Shown: in pieces, positions 1 to 6,328 of the stretch
How the letters are laid out: each line of letters opens with the position of its first letter
How positions within the stretch are numbered: position 1 is the stretch's first letter
Assembly (NCBI GenBank): GCA_013362295.1
Contig: JABFWJ010000253.1
Coordinates: 1 to 10,579 of the forward strand
Length of the DNA: 10,579 nt
Direction: 5' to 3'
Source of the DNA: Thermoleophilia bacterium
Lineage (GTDB): Bacteria; Actinomycetota; Thermoleophilia; Gaiellales; Gaiellaceae
Notes under the pieces: model-generated
The model's database searches: none
Seen by the model: the letters and a program-made list of their open reading frames with translations, nothing else
Told to the model about the DNA's origin: nothing
Translations under genes and position numbers: made by a program

Positions 1-1
1 G

Positions 2-1267
2 TTCACCGCCGCCTCGCTGGCCGGCGGGTTCTCCACCTCCCCGGCCTTTTTGCTCTCGGCCCGCGCGCTGCAGGGCGTCGGCGGCGCGCTCGTCGCCCCG
101 GCCGCGCTGTCGCTGATCACCACCACCTTCCCCGAGGGCCCGCCGCGCAACCGGGCGCTGGGCGTGTACGCCGCGATGAGCATCGCCGGCGGCGCGATCG
201 GCCTGATCGGCGGCGGCCTCTTGACCACCTACGCCTCGTGGCGGTGGGTGCTGTTCGTCAACGTGCCGATCGGCGCCGCAGTCGCGCTGACCGCACCGCG
301 GGTGCTGGCCGAGACCCCGCGCCGCCGCGGCCGGTTCGACCTGCCGGGCGCGCTCACCGGCACCGGCGGGATCGCCGCGCTGGTCTACGGCCTGTTCAGC
401 GCCGCCACGAGCCCGAACGGCGTTTCCCACTGGGGAGACGCCAAGGTGATCGCCTCGCTGGTGGCGGCCGTGGTGCTGCTCGCCGCGTTTGCGGTCATCG
501 AGACCCGCAGTCCGCAGGCCCTGCTGCCGCTGCGGCTGCTGCACGACCGCAACCGCACCGGCGCCTACCTGAGCTACGCCGGGGTGGGCATCTTCGTCTT
601 CGGCATGTTCTTCTTCCTCACCGTGTTCATGCAGACGGTCTGGGGCTACTCGCCCCTGAAGACCGGCGTCGCCTACCTCCCGTTCACCGCCGCCCTCCTC
701 ATCGCAGCCGGCGCAGTCACCCAGCTTGTGCCCCGGATCGGCGCCCGGCCGCTGCTGCTGGCAGGCTCTGCTCTCAGCACCGCCGGCCTGTACTGGCTGT
801 CCCGGATCAGCGAGCACGACACCTACGCGAGCGGGGTGCTCGGCCCGACCATGGTCATCGGAGCCGGAACGGCGCTGCTGTTCGTCACGCTGTCACTGGT
901 CGCGCTGAACCGCGTCGCCGAAGCCGACTCCGGAGTGGCCTCGAGCCTGCTCAACACCGGCCAGCAAGTCGGCGGCTCCATCGGCCTGGCGGTGCTCGGC
1001 ACGGTCGCCTGGACCGCGGTCGCCCATAACGCCGTCCACGCCACCGCCGCCGCCGCGCGGGCCGGACACCCGGTGCACCCGGGCGGGCCGCTAGCCGCAG
1101 CGATCTACCGCCATGCCCTTGCCACCGGGTTCGCCCGCGGGTTCCTGGTCGCCGCCGGGGTCGCCCTGCTCACCCTGGCCATCAACATCACCGCGATCCG
1201 GGTCCGCCGCGCCGACCTCGCCGGCGCTGAGCAACCGGCACTGACCGTCGCCCTGGAGCCCGAATGA
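2..1267 (+). CDS. DHA2-family (EmrB/QacA-like) MFS drug efflux transporter, 5' partial
   Basis: The reading frame is open from base 2 and ends at TGA 1265-1267, giving 421 visible residues. It enters the window in mid-protein: its first residues (FTAASLAGGF, then SARALQGVGGALVAPAAL) align by eye with residue 99 onward of the complete pump at 4810-6294, so about 98 N-terminal residues (TM1-3 and motif A) lie outside. Visible family features are RALQGVGGALVAPAALSL, the motif-C-like stretch GGAIGLIGGGLL followed by the WRWVLFVNVPIG signature, and about ten further hydrophobic segments including GMFFFLTVFMQTVWGYSPL. Members are proton-driven exporters of drugs or toxic metabolites in the inner membrane. 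The TTG at 50 is internal and is not the true start. Codon use is strongly gcc/ggc/ctg and looks unlike the other genes here, hinting at separate ancestry. The substrate cannot be told. Confidence 0.93.
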   Translation, partial: FTAASLAGGFSTSPAFLLSARALQGVGGALVAPAALSLITTTFPEGPPRNRALGVYAAMSIAGGAIGLIGGGLLTTYASWRWVLFVNVPIGAAVALTAPRVLAETPRRRGRFDLPGALTGTGGIAALVYGLFSAATSPNGVSHWGDAKVIASLVAAVVLLAAFAVIETRSPQALLPLRLLHDRNRTGAYLSYAGVGIFVFGMFFFLTVFMQTVWGYSPLKTGVAYLPFTAALLIAAGAVTQLVPRIGARPLLLAGSALSTAGLYWLSRISEHDTYASGVLGPTMVIGAGTALLFVTLSLVALNRVAEADSGVASSLLNTGQQVGGSIGLAVLGTVAWTAVAHNAVHATAAAARAGHPVHPGGPLAAAIYRHALATGFARGFLVAAGVALLTLAINITAIRVRRADLAGAEQPALTVALEPE

Positions 1268-1280
1268 GAGGCGCACGACC

Positions 1281-1361
1281 GTGTCAAGTCTCCCCACGCT
1301 GAGCGAAGGAATCGCGCTCACGCACTTCATCGTCACCGCGGACGTCGAGCGCTCCAGGCGA
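1281..1361 (+). pseudogene. VOC/glyoxalase-family protein, N-terminal remnant
   Basis: A GTG at 1281, 13 bases after the transporter stop, opens a frame reading VSSLPTLSEGIALTHFIVTA followed by DVERSRR. This matches my memory of the start of actinobacterial VOC (glyoxalase/bleomycin-resistance) proteins, in which a short leader precedes the first beta strand (LTHFIV) and the DVERSRRFY helix. After ERSRR the expected FYxxVLG continuation is missing. The frame goes on as arginine-rich sequence with no family features, so only about 27 of the usual 120-150 residues survive. I infer a truncated gene whose body was lost by deletion or recombination at about 1350-1376. Its place right behind the transporter suggests it was once the second gene of that operon. 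The identification rests on a short stretch and is moderate. Confidence 0.5.
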
Positions 1362-1501
1362 CCGCGGACAGACTTGTCGAGGGACTCTCTTCGGGACGCT
1401 CACTCGGCGACATCGAGAGCCTGGCGGCGAAGCGAGACGGACTCTTGACCGCTGTGATCGCCGCCGCGCACGGCAACGACTCGGCGATTTCAAACAGGTA
1501 G
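1349..1501 (+). pseudogene. C-terminal fragment of an unidentified (possibly secreted) protein
   Basis: In the frame one base behind the VOC remnant (codon starts 1349, 1352 and so on), sequence reads through DRLVEGLSSGRSLGDIESLA and AAKRDGLLTAVIAAAHGNDS to a TAG at 1499-1501. The SGRSLGDIExLAxKRDGLLxAV pattern resembles a short helical repeat (GKSLADIA...KSxxGLxxA) that I recall from actinobacterial secreted proteins. No start codon or ribosome binding site fits, and the piece begins where the VOC similarity ends. It therefore looks like gene debris rather than an expressed gene. The family name is uncertain. Confidence 0.35.
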
Positions 1502-1532
1502 CCGGATCACGCGTGAATCCCGGCCACGCTGA

Positions 1533-1667
1533 CCGTGTTCTGGTTATCGGCCCGAACCGCCGAACAGCCACGACCCGACGGGCGAAGGAATCACGCTGGT
1601 CGTTCCGGGTCACGCCAACTTCAACGAGATCGTCTCCGGGATGAACGTCTACATCCAGACGAGCTAA
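1533..1667 (+). pseudogene. C-terminal tail of an unknown protein (remnant)
   Basis: After an in-frame TGA at 1530-1532, a protein-like stretch runs to TAA 1665-1667. It contains PNSHDPTGEGITLVVPGHAN and FNEIVSGMNVYIQTS. The composition is balanced, with beta-strand-like alternation (ITLVVPG, MNVYIQTS) and no arginine-rich shadow character, so it reads like the last 40 or so residues of a real beta-rich protein. There is no start codon with a ribosome binding site in reach. I do not recognise the family. Together with the two pieces upstream it marks a patch of decayed genes. Confidence 0.3.
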
Positions 1668-1840
1668 CGCCGGTCAGCTGACGCGGCGGGTCCGCGGTGC
1701 CGCGGGCCTTCCGCGGTTAGAGCTGCACGAGCCCCGATAGTGCGTTTCTTGAGCTGCTGTTGACCGCCCTGTCGCCAATACTGGCAACAGACTCCATCTG
1801 CTGCGCGGCTACCGAGGTTTCGGGCCGAGGCGGTATCGCT
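1668..1840. other. Non-coding spacer, nothing recognised
   Basis: Between the last gene remnant and the 3' end of the minus-strand hypothetical gene I see no convincing reading frame, tRNA or strong hairpin with a T-tract. A plus-strand frame of 118 codons begins at 1760, but it runs antisense to the better minus-strand candidate and has a poor composition. Confidence 0.4.
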
Positions 1841-2140
1841 TCATGTGCGCCGCGGCTCCGCGGGACGCATTGTGGCGATTCCATCTTCGTCGACCTGAAC
1901 TACGAAGCGTCCCGGGTCTCGGCCTCTCGTGAAGCGCTTGAAGCCCTTCGGTCGTCGGAAAATGATCGCGTGGGTATCTGTTCGGGTCTCGATCACGTAG
2001 CCCTCGTCGACCCTCTGGTCGAGGAACGCGTCGAGGCCGTCCTTGCGAGTCCCGAGGGGGTCGATTTCTCCCACGGAGGCGAGTATGGCAAGCGAGGCTG
2101 TGCGGCCGGTATCTGAGCAGGGTGCGACCGAGGCTGCCAT
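1841..2140 (-). CDS. Small hypothetical protein (99 aa, or 77 aa from an internal GTG)
   Basis: The minus-strand frame ends at TGA (1843-1841) and encodes a protein whose C-terminal two thirds look real: KDGLDAFLDQRVDEGYVIET, RTDTHAIIFRRPKGFKRFTR and GRFVVQVDEDGIATMRPAEP. This layout, a helix then EGYxxETRTDxxAII(F/V)RR, basic residues and VxVDEDGxxTxR, matches small actinobacterial hypothetical proteins I have seen. Those usually begin near LGTRKD, so the first 20-odd residues may not be translated. The ATG at 2140 has a GAAAGGA 13 bases upstream; an alternative GTG at 2074 would give MGEIDPLGTRKDG. The function is unknown. The overlapping plus-strand frame (1760-2116) is judged to be its shadow. 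Confidence 0.6.
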   Translation of the reverse strand: MAASVAPCSDTGRTASLAILASVGEIDPLGTRKDGLDAFLDQRVDEGYVIETRTDTHAIIFRRPKGFKRFTRGRDPGRFVVQVDEDGIATMRPAEPRRT

Positions 2141-2189
2141 GTCGCGATCGCATTCCTTTCGTTTGAGTCGACTGAGCGTCGGTAGAAGG

Positions 2190-2207
2190 AGTACCGTGTT
2201 TGGTACT
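2190..2207. promoter_or_regulatory. 18-bp inverted repeat, possible operator
   Basis: The sequence AGTACC GTGTTT GGTACT has perfect 6-bp arms around a 6-base spacer. It lies 50 bases upstream of the ATG at 2140 of the minus-strand small gene and about 270 bases before the membrane protein gene. The size and symmetry suit a dimeric helix-turn-helix regulator. No candidate regulator gene is adjacent and there is no T-tract, so a terminator is less likely. Chance occurrence cannot be excluded. Confidence 0.3.
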
Positions 2208-2387
2208 GGCCTTGTAGACAGGTTCCGGCCCGGGCCCGCAAACCACCGACGCGCGACGCGCGCGAGGCGAGGAGCTTCAGGCGAACGGACTTTTCTGCAG
2301 GGCCAGCTCTCGCGTCGAAGCGGCAGCCGGGGGCTCGTGCAGTGTCGGGAGACGGGGACGCTGCACCGACGGAGCGGAAGCGGGCGC

Positions 2388-2393
2388 TATGAT
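2388..2393 (+). promoter_or_regulatory. Putative -10 box (TATGAT) for the membrane protein gene
   Basis: TATGAT matches the sigma-70/SigA -10 consensus at five of six positions and stands out in a GC-rich context. It lies 86 bases upstream of the TTG start at 2480. The -35 region is poor (CCGACG at 17-base spacing). The call is tentative. Confidence 0.3.
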
Positions 2394-2466
2394 CGCCGTG
2401 GCGCGTAGTTGAGCGCGGAGCCGCCAGGGCACGAGGTCCTTCCGACTTTCTTCGACCTCGAGAGCC

Positions 2467-2471
2467 AGGAG
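2467..2471 (+). promoter_or_regulatory. Ribosome binding site AGGAG for the TTG start at 2480
   Basis: AGGAG lies 8 bases before the TTG at 2480 but only 1 base before the GTG at 2473. Spacing therefore favours the TTG frame, which is also the frame with membrane-like sequence. Confidence 0.55.
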
Positions 2472-2479
2472 CGTGCGAC

Positions 2480-3465
2480 TTGCTGACAGTCGGTGCTGGA
2501 TTCGCGTGGACGCGGGCGCACCGTCGACTCGTCACCGGTGTCGGCTTCGCGCTCCTCACCGTCACCGCGTGTGTCTTGATCGGCCGCCGTTTGACCCACT
2601 CGAGCTGGCCGCTGGCGCACGCGCAGATGCCCCTCGTCGTGTTCGCCGCCGTCTGCTACCTGATGAGCTTCGTCCTGCGTGCGCGGGGCTGGCGTCGGCT
2701 GTTCCCGCTTGGGCAGCAGCCCGACCAGGGCGCTGCCTCGCATCCGTCGGCACGGCAGCGGCGAGCGGGGCGGTGTTGCCGTTCCGGCTCGACTACCTAG
2801 TCAAGATCGGCACGCTCCGCCGGTTGAGCGGAGTCCGCATCGGCCTGGAGGCGGTCGCGCTCTCGATTGTCTCGCTGGGAATGGTCGACGCGGTCGCGAT
2901 GCTTCCTCTCTCCGTCTCTGCCATAGCGACCAGCTCGGCAACCTTGCGGGGTCCTCTCCTGATCGTGATCGGCTTCGGCCTCGGCTGCTGCGCGCTGCTC
3001 CTCGGCAGCGCCCGGCTCGTGCGCTTTCCGCTGCTGCGTCGCAGCCGGCGCCTGCAGCGCGTCTCCGACCACGTCTCTGAACACAGAACGCACCGAGGTC
3101 GCCGGAGCGCGCTCGTGGCCGGCTTCTACCTGTTCGCGTGCTGGACGAGCCGTGCTGTCGGCAGCGCCTTGCTGTTGAGCGCGCTCGGCTTTGCCTTCTC
3201 GCCGACGATCGCGCTCTGCGTGCTTTGCCTCAGCGCCGCTGCCGGCGTCGTCCCGATCACGGCTGGTGGCGCGATCGTGAACGTCGGCGCCACCGCAGGG
3301 ATCCTGCTCACCCTCGGCGTCGGCAGGGACGTGGCAATCAACTACTCACTCGCTTCCGGTCTGCTGCTGATCACGAGCGCGACCGTGGCAGCCCTCGCGG
3401 GTCTTGCGCTCTCGGTCGCGACGCGCGCGCTCGCAAGACGAGCTCCCGCGGCTCTCCAGGCGTAA
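2480..3465 (+). pseudogene. YbhN/AglD-like integral membrane protein (LPG synthase TM family), split by a frameshift
   Basis: Two overlapping frames together give one protein of about 328 residues, a normal length for this family. From TTG 2480, the frame encodes two membrane helices (LVTGVGFALLTVTACVLIG and MPLVVFAAVCYLMSFVLRAR) and then GWRRLFPLGQQPD, after which it turns to junk and stops at 2800. The other frame is arginine-rich shadow up to about 2730. It then gives RCLASVGTAAASGAVLPFRL and DYLVKIGTLRRL, the family's LPxRxxE-like cytoplasmic loop, followed by about five more helices to the stop at 3463-3465. Near the end, VPITAGGAIVNVGATAGILL corresponds to the PGGxGxxE-type conserved loop. 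A one-base loss around 2725-2731 would explain the switch; no slippery homopolymer is visible. Relatives are flippase-like or lipid-modifying membrane proteins, mostly of unknown role. It may be a true pseudogene or an assembly error. Confidence 0.72.
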
Positions 3466-3525
3466 CGCCGTTCGCCCGGATTCGACCTCGGGCATCACGC
3501 TCGGTCGCAGGTTTAGCAACACGCC

Positions 3526-4143
3526 CTAGCGGGCTAGCGCCGCGCGAGCGGTCTCGACCGCCTCTTTCGCGAAGCCGATCGCTTTGACGTTCGTCGGATC
3601 GCGCTCGCGCACTTCGAGGGCGCGCTCGAACGCCGTCAGTGCAGCTTCGTGGTCGCCCGCCTCGTAGTGGTGCCAGCCGAGGTTGTTCAGCAACGGTCCG
3701 GTCCAGTACGCCGCGTCCGGCTGCGCGTCTGCGAGGGCGAGGCCGCGCTCCGTCCACTCGAGCATCTCTTCGGGGACGGCGATCGCGACCATGTGCGCCG
3801 CGTCGCCGGCGAGATAATGGAGCTCGGCCTCGAGGGCACGCGCGAACGCCGACTTGAACAGCGGAACCGACGCCGCGCCGTCGCCACTCGAGCGGAGCTT
3901 GCGTCCGCGCTCCAGGTCGACGCGCACGCGAGCAGTGTCGCTGTCGCCTGCGAGCATTTCGGCCTCGCGCAAGAGTTGCTCGCAGGTGTCGAAGTCACCT
4001 CGCAGCCCTTCGACGCGGGCAAGTTGCGTCAGGACTTCGGCGCGCCCCTCGACACCCGATTCTTGCGCCAGCTGCTCGCGGAGGCGTCCCTCGGTTGCGT
4101 CGAGGTCGTCGAAGTCCCAGAGAGGGCGGAGGCGGTCAGACAC
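3526..4143 (-). CDS. Tetratricopeptide (TPR) repeat protein
   Basis: A 205-residue soluble protein, all helical in appearance and without a signal peptide. The clearest TPR lies at residues 150-182 (LLNNLGWHHYEAGDHEAALT then AFERALEVRERD), which carries the canonical NLGxxYxxxGxxxxAxxxFxxAL pattern. Degenerate helix pairs precede it at about 33-68 (EVLTQLARVEGLRGDFDTCE) and 70-140. TPR domains are protein-protein interaction scaffolds, so a specific role cannot be given. The start is GTG 4143, 24 bases after the stop of the TetR gene on the same strand, with a GGCGAG-like Shine-Dalgarno sequence. It is thus probably co-transcribed with the regulator and under the same operator control. Its stop is TAG at 3528-3526, in a convergent 60-base spacer with the membrane protein gene. 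Confidence 0.87.
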   Translation of the reverse strand: MSDRLRPLWDFDDLDATEGRLREQLAQESGVEGRAEVLTQLARVEGLRGDFDTCEQLLREAEMLAGDSDTARVRVDLERGRKLRSSGDGAASVPLFKSAFARALEAELHYLAGDAAHMVAIAVPEEMLEWTERGLALADAQPDAAYWTGPLLNNLGWHHYEAGDHEAALTAFERALEVRERDPTNVKAIGFAKEAVETARAALAR

Positions 4144-4167
4144 TCGACTCGCCGGCGGAGCGTTCGT

Positions 4168-4746
4168 TCATGCCAAGGAGTCGATCCAGCGGTCGAGCCG
4201 GCGGGCCTGCCGAGACAAGATCTCGGGTTCGCGGAACGTGTTCGCCAAGAGGGCGGCTCCCTGGATGCCGGAGAGAAGCGAGATGGCGAGGTCGCGAGCG
4301 TCGCGTCGACCGAGGCTGCGGAACTGGCCTTCGGCCCAGTCCACCTCGATGCGCAGCATCTCGGCGCCATCCACGTCGAGGCCGCTGCCGTCATTCTTGC
4401 CGAGCTCGCTACAGAGCGAGCCGAGCGGGCACCCGTGTTGTGCGACGTCCTCGCGCTGGTCGACCCACATCTGCACGAGCGCCTTCAGCCGAGCCTGCGG
4501 CGTGCGATGTCGATCGAGTCGCACCAGGGCGGCCTGTATGTCCGCGATGTAGCCGTCGACGACCGCGCCGACGAGCTCGTCCTTCGTCTTGAAGTAGTAG
4601 TAGACGTTTCCAACCGGGACGTCGGCCCGTTCGGCGACCTCGGCGATCGTCGTCCGCTGGACGCCCTGCTCGTGGATCAGCGATCGGGCGCCCGCGACGA
4701 GCCGTTCGCGCTTGCCTGCGGGCTTTACTGCTGTGGAGTTAGCCAT
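4168..4746 (-). CDS. TetR/AcrR-family transcriptional repressor
   Basis: A 192-residue regulator from ATG 4746. An upstream in-frame GTG at 4764 would add six residues, but MANSTAVKPAGKRERL is the usual type of N-terminus. The TetR DNA-binding domain is at about 12-60, with the helix-turn-helix in TTIAEVAERADVPVGNVYYY followed by FKTKDEL, the family hallmark. The C-terminal ligand domain contains GCPLGSLCSEL (106-115), typical of the LmrA/YxaF-like branch that controls multidrug pumps; its two cysteines (C106, C112) could allow redox or electrophile sensing, which is speculative. The gene is divergent from the DHA2 pump at 4810, with an 18-bp palindrome between them. It is therefore very likely the local repressor of that pump and of itself, relieved by a pump substrate. 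The TPR gene follows after 24 bases. Confidence 0.94.
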   Translation of the reverse strand: MANSTAVKPAGKRERLVAGARSLIHEQGVQRTTIAEVAERADVPVGNVYYYFKTKDELVGAVVDGYIADIQAALVRLDRHRTPQARLKALVQMWVDQREDVAQHGCPLGSLCSELGKNDGSGLDVDGAEMLRIEVDWAEGQFRSLGRRDARDLAISLLSGIQGAALLANTFREPEILSRQARRLDRWIDSLA

Positions 4747-4759
4747 CTCACTCACAGCG

Positions 4760-4774
4760 TACACCGCTTGTGTA
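4760..4774. promoter_or_regulatory. Secondary inverted repeat TACAC-N5-GTGTA
   Basis: TACAC CGCTT GTGTA lies just left of the main palindrome, between it and the TetR ATG at 4746. It has five perfect base pairs per arm. It may be a weaker second site or only part of the TetR promoter; the arms differ from the main operator arms. Confidence 0.3.
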
Positions 4775-4776
4775 TG

Positions 4777-4794
4777 GTGAGTTAGTTAACTCAC
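4777..4794. promoter_or_regulatory. Likely TetR operator, 18-bp palindrome
   Basis: GTGAGTTAGTTAACTCAC has perfect 8-bp arms (GTGAGTTA / TAACTCAC) around a 2-base centre. It sits in the spacer between the divergent TetR and DHA2 genes and ends 1 base before the pump's AAGGAG ribosome binding site. The length, near-contiguous arms and position fit TetR-family operators. A bound dimer would block the leftward tetR promoter and the rightward pump promoter together. The A+T-rich centre stands out against the surrounding GC-rich DNA. Confidence 0.8.
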
Positions 4795-4795
4795 T

Positions 4796-4801
4796 AAGGA
4801 G
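4796..4801 (+). promoter_or_regulatory. Ribosome binding site AAGGAG of the DHA2 pump
   Basis: A strong AAGGAG lies 8 bases before ATG 4810. It fixes this start and lies directly next to the operator, so the mRNA leader is very short. Confidence 0.75.
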
Positions 4802-4809
4802 ACTGATAG

Positions 4810-6294
4810 ATGGCAACCGAGCTCGCGCTCCCTGAGGGGCTCCCGAACACTTCGTATCTCGCGACCCGCCAGGGGAAGCTGACGCTGCTGTTCCTCTGCA
4901 TGGTCGGATTCCTCGACTTCGTCGACGCCTCGATCGTCAACGTTGCCTTGCCTTCGATCAGACGCGACATCGGCTTCTCGGTCCAGAACCTGCAGTGGGT
5001 GCTGAGCGGCTACTTGCTCACCTACGGCGGATTCACGCTGCTCGGTGGGCGCGCCGCCGACCTGCTCGGGCGGCGCCGGCTCCTCGTCGCAGGGATCGTC
5101 GTCTTCGCCCTCTCGTCCCTCGCGGCCGGAATTTCTCAGAGTGCCGGGACGCTGATCGCCGCGCGCCTCGTGCAGGGAACGGGCGCAGCGATGATGCTGC
5201 CGGCCGCGCTGTCGATTCTGACGACGACGTTCAGCGACGGCGCCGATCGCCATAAGGCGCTCGGCGCGTGGGGCGCCGTCGCCGGGCTCGCGTCGGCGGT
5301 CGGCGTCTTTCTCGGTGGCGTTCTCACCGAAGCTGCGAGTTGGCGGTGGGTCTTCTGGGTCAACCTTCCCGTCTCCGCGGTACTGCTCGTCGCGACCTTC
5401 CGGATCGTCAGCGGTGAGCGGCCCGCTCGGCGCACGAGGGAATTCGACCCCCTCGGCGCAGTCCTCGTGACCGGGGCGATGCTGCTTCTTATCTACGCGC
5501 TCGTGCAGGCGCCCTCGGTCGGCTGGGGCACTGCGAGGACGATCGCGGAGCTCGCCGGCGCCGGCCTCCTCATGCTCGCGTTCGTCGTCAACGAGCGCCG
5601 GCACAGGACCCCGCTCATGCCGCTCTCGATCTTCCGAATCCCCGGACTCGCCGCCGCCGACGCCACCCAGGTGATCGCCATCGCCGGGTTCTACTCGATG
5701 TTCTTCTTCATCACCCTCTACATGCAGAACGTCCTCGGCTTCTCACAGATCCAGGCCGGTGCCGCATACGTTCCCGTCACCTTCGGAGTCGCGATCTCCG
5801 CCGGCATCGCGTCGAGCCTCTTCTCACGTATCGGTACCCGGCCGATCATCGTCGGTGGCGCGCTGCTCGCCGCCGGAGCCGTGTTCTGGCTCTCACGGAT
5901 CCCGGTCGACGGCTCGTACCTCTCCGACCTGCTCCCCGGCCTGATGATCATGTCTTTCGGGCTCGGCTTCGTCTTCGTCGGCGTCAACACGGCCGCCAAC
6001 GCGGGCGTTCCGCCCGACCAGGCAGGTCTCGCCGCCGCACTGGTCAACACCTCCACCTGGATCGGAGGCGCGCTCGGCCTGGCGATCTTCTCCGTGATCG
6101 CAACCACCCGCACCGAGCGCCTCGTCTCGACGCACGCGCCGTTCCCACATGCACTGACATCCGGCTTCCAACGCGCCCTCGTCGCCGCCAGCATCTTCCT
6201 GGTCGGCGCAGCAGTCATCGCACTCCGCGCCACCAACACCCGAGGAGAGGCGGAAGCGCAGTTCGACACCGAGCCTGTGATCGAACCGGCCTGA
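4810..6294 (+). CDS. DHA2-family (EmrB/QacA-like) MFS multidrug efflux transporter
   Basis: A complete 494-residue, probably 14-helix proton/drug antiporter of the inner membrane. Visible signatures are motif D1 at 35-48 (LDFVDASIVNVALP), motif A in the loop between TM2 and TM3 at 79-90 (GGRAADLLGRRR), the RLVQGTGAAMMLPAALSI segment near 119-136, motif C at about 155-172 (GAVAGLASAVGVFLGGVL) and the SWRWVFWVNLPV signature at 177-188. The second half has GFYSMFFFITLYMQNVLGFS and a conserved VFWLSRIP stretch. ATG 4810 is preceded by AAGGAG at ideal spacing. The start is set against the TetR gene across a shared operator, so expression is probably induced by a substrate. A YciI-family gene follows after 34 bases in the same direction. 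The pump is a homologue of the partial one at the left edge but clearly diverged from it, so it is not a recent duplicate. Confidence 0.97.
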   Translation: MATELALPEGLPNTSYLATRQGKLTLLFLCMVGFLDFVDASIVNVALPSIRRDIGFSVQNLQWVLSGYLLTYGGFTLLGGRAADLLGRRRLLVAGIVVFALSSLAAGISQSAGTLIAARLVQGTGAAMMLPAALSILTTTFSDGADRHKALGAWGAVAGLASAVGVFLGGVLTEAASWRWVFWVNLPVSAVLLVATFRIVSGERPARRTREFDPLGAVLVTGAMLLLIYALVQAPSVGWGTARTIAELAGAGLLMLAFVVNERRHRTPLMPLSIFRIPGLAAADATQVIAIAGFYSMFFFITLYMQNVLGFSQIQAGAAYVPVTFGVAISAGIASSLFSRIGTRPIIVGGALLAAGAVFWLSRIPVDGSYLSDLLPGLMIMSFGLGFVFVGVNTAANAGVPPDQAGLAAALVNTSTWIGGALGLAIFSVIATTRTERLVSTHAPFPHALTSGFQRALVAASIFLVGAAVIALRATNTRGEAEAQFDTEPVIEPA

Positions 6295-6328
6295 CCCCAC
6301 CACCACGGAAAGAGAGGACCCACACCCG

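Larger units (their letters stand above)
2141..2479. other. Intergenic region between divergent genes
   Basis: About 340 bases separate the start of the minus-strand small gene from the membrane protein start at 2480. No reading frame on either strand has convincing composition. The stretch holds a GTACC-containing inverted repeat (2190-2207), a short GGCCCGGGCC palindrome near 2228, a CGACGCG direct repeat just downstream of that, and a TATGAT box (2388-2393) suitable as a -10 for the rightward gene. It appears to be a regulatory spacer for two divergent transcripts. Confidence 0.5.

Noticed and set aside
1760..2116. 118-codon plus-strand frame
   Set aside because: It lies antisense to the minus-strand gene at 1841-2140, whose protein has a better balanced composition and a family-like pattern (EGYVIETRTD, VVQVDEDG). 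The plus frame has no ribosome binding site.
2473..2730. GTG 2473 as the true start of a single uninterrupted membrane protein gene
   Set aside because: The first 85 or so residues in that frame are arginine-rich with no membrane helices, while the overlapping TTG 2480 frame supplies two helices and a correctly spaced AGGAG.
3466..3525. Bidirectional terminator between the convergent genes
   Set aside because: The only pairing seen is short (GCCC-TAGC-GGGC) and overlaps the TPR stop; there is no T-tract on either side.
3649..4785. 378-codon plus-strand frame
   Set aside because: It runs antisense across both the TPR and TetR genes, which have clear family motifs, and it crosses the operator. 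It is a GC-rich shadow.
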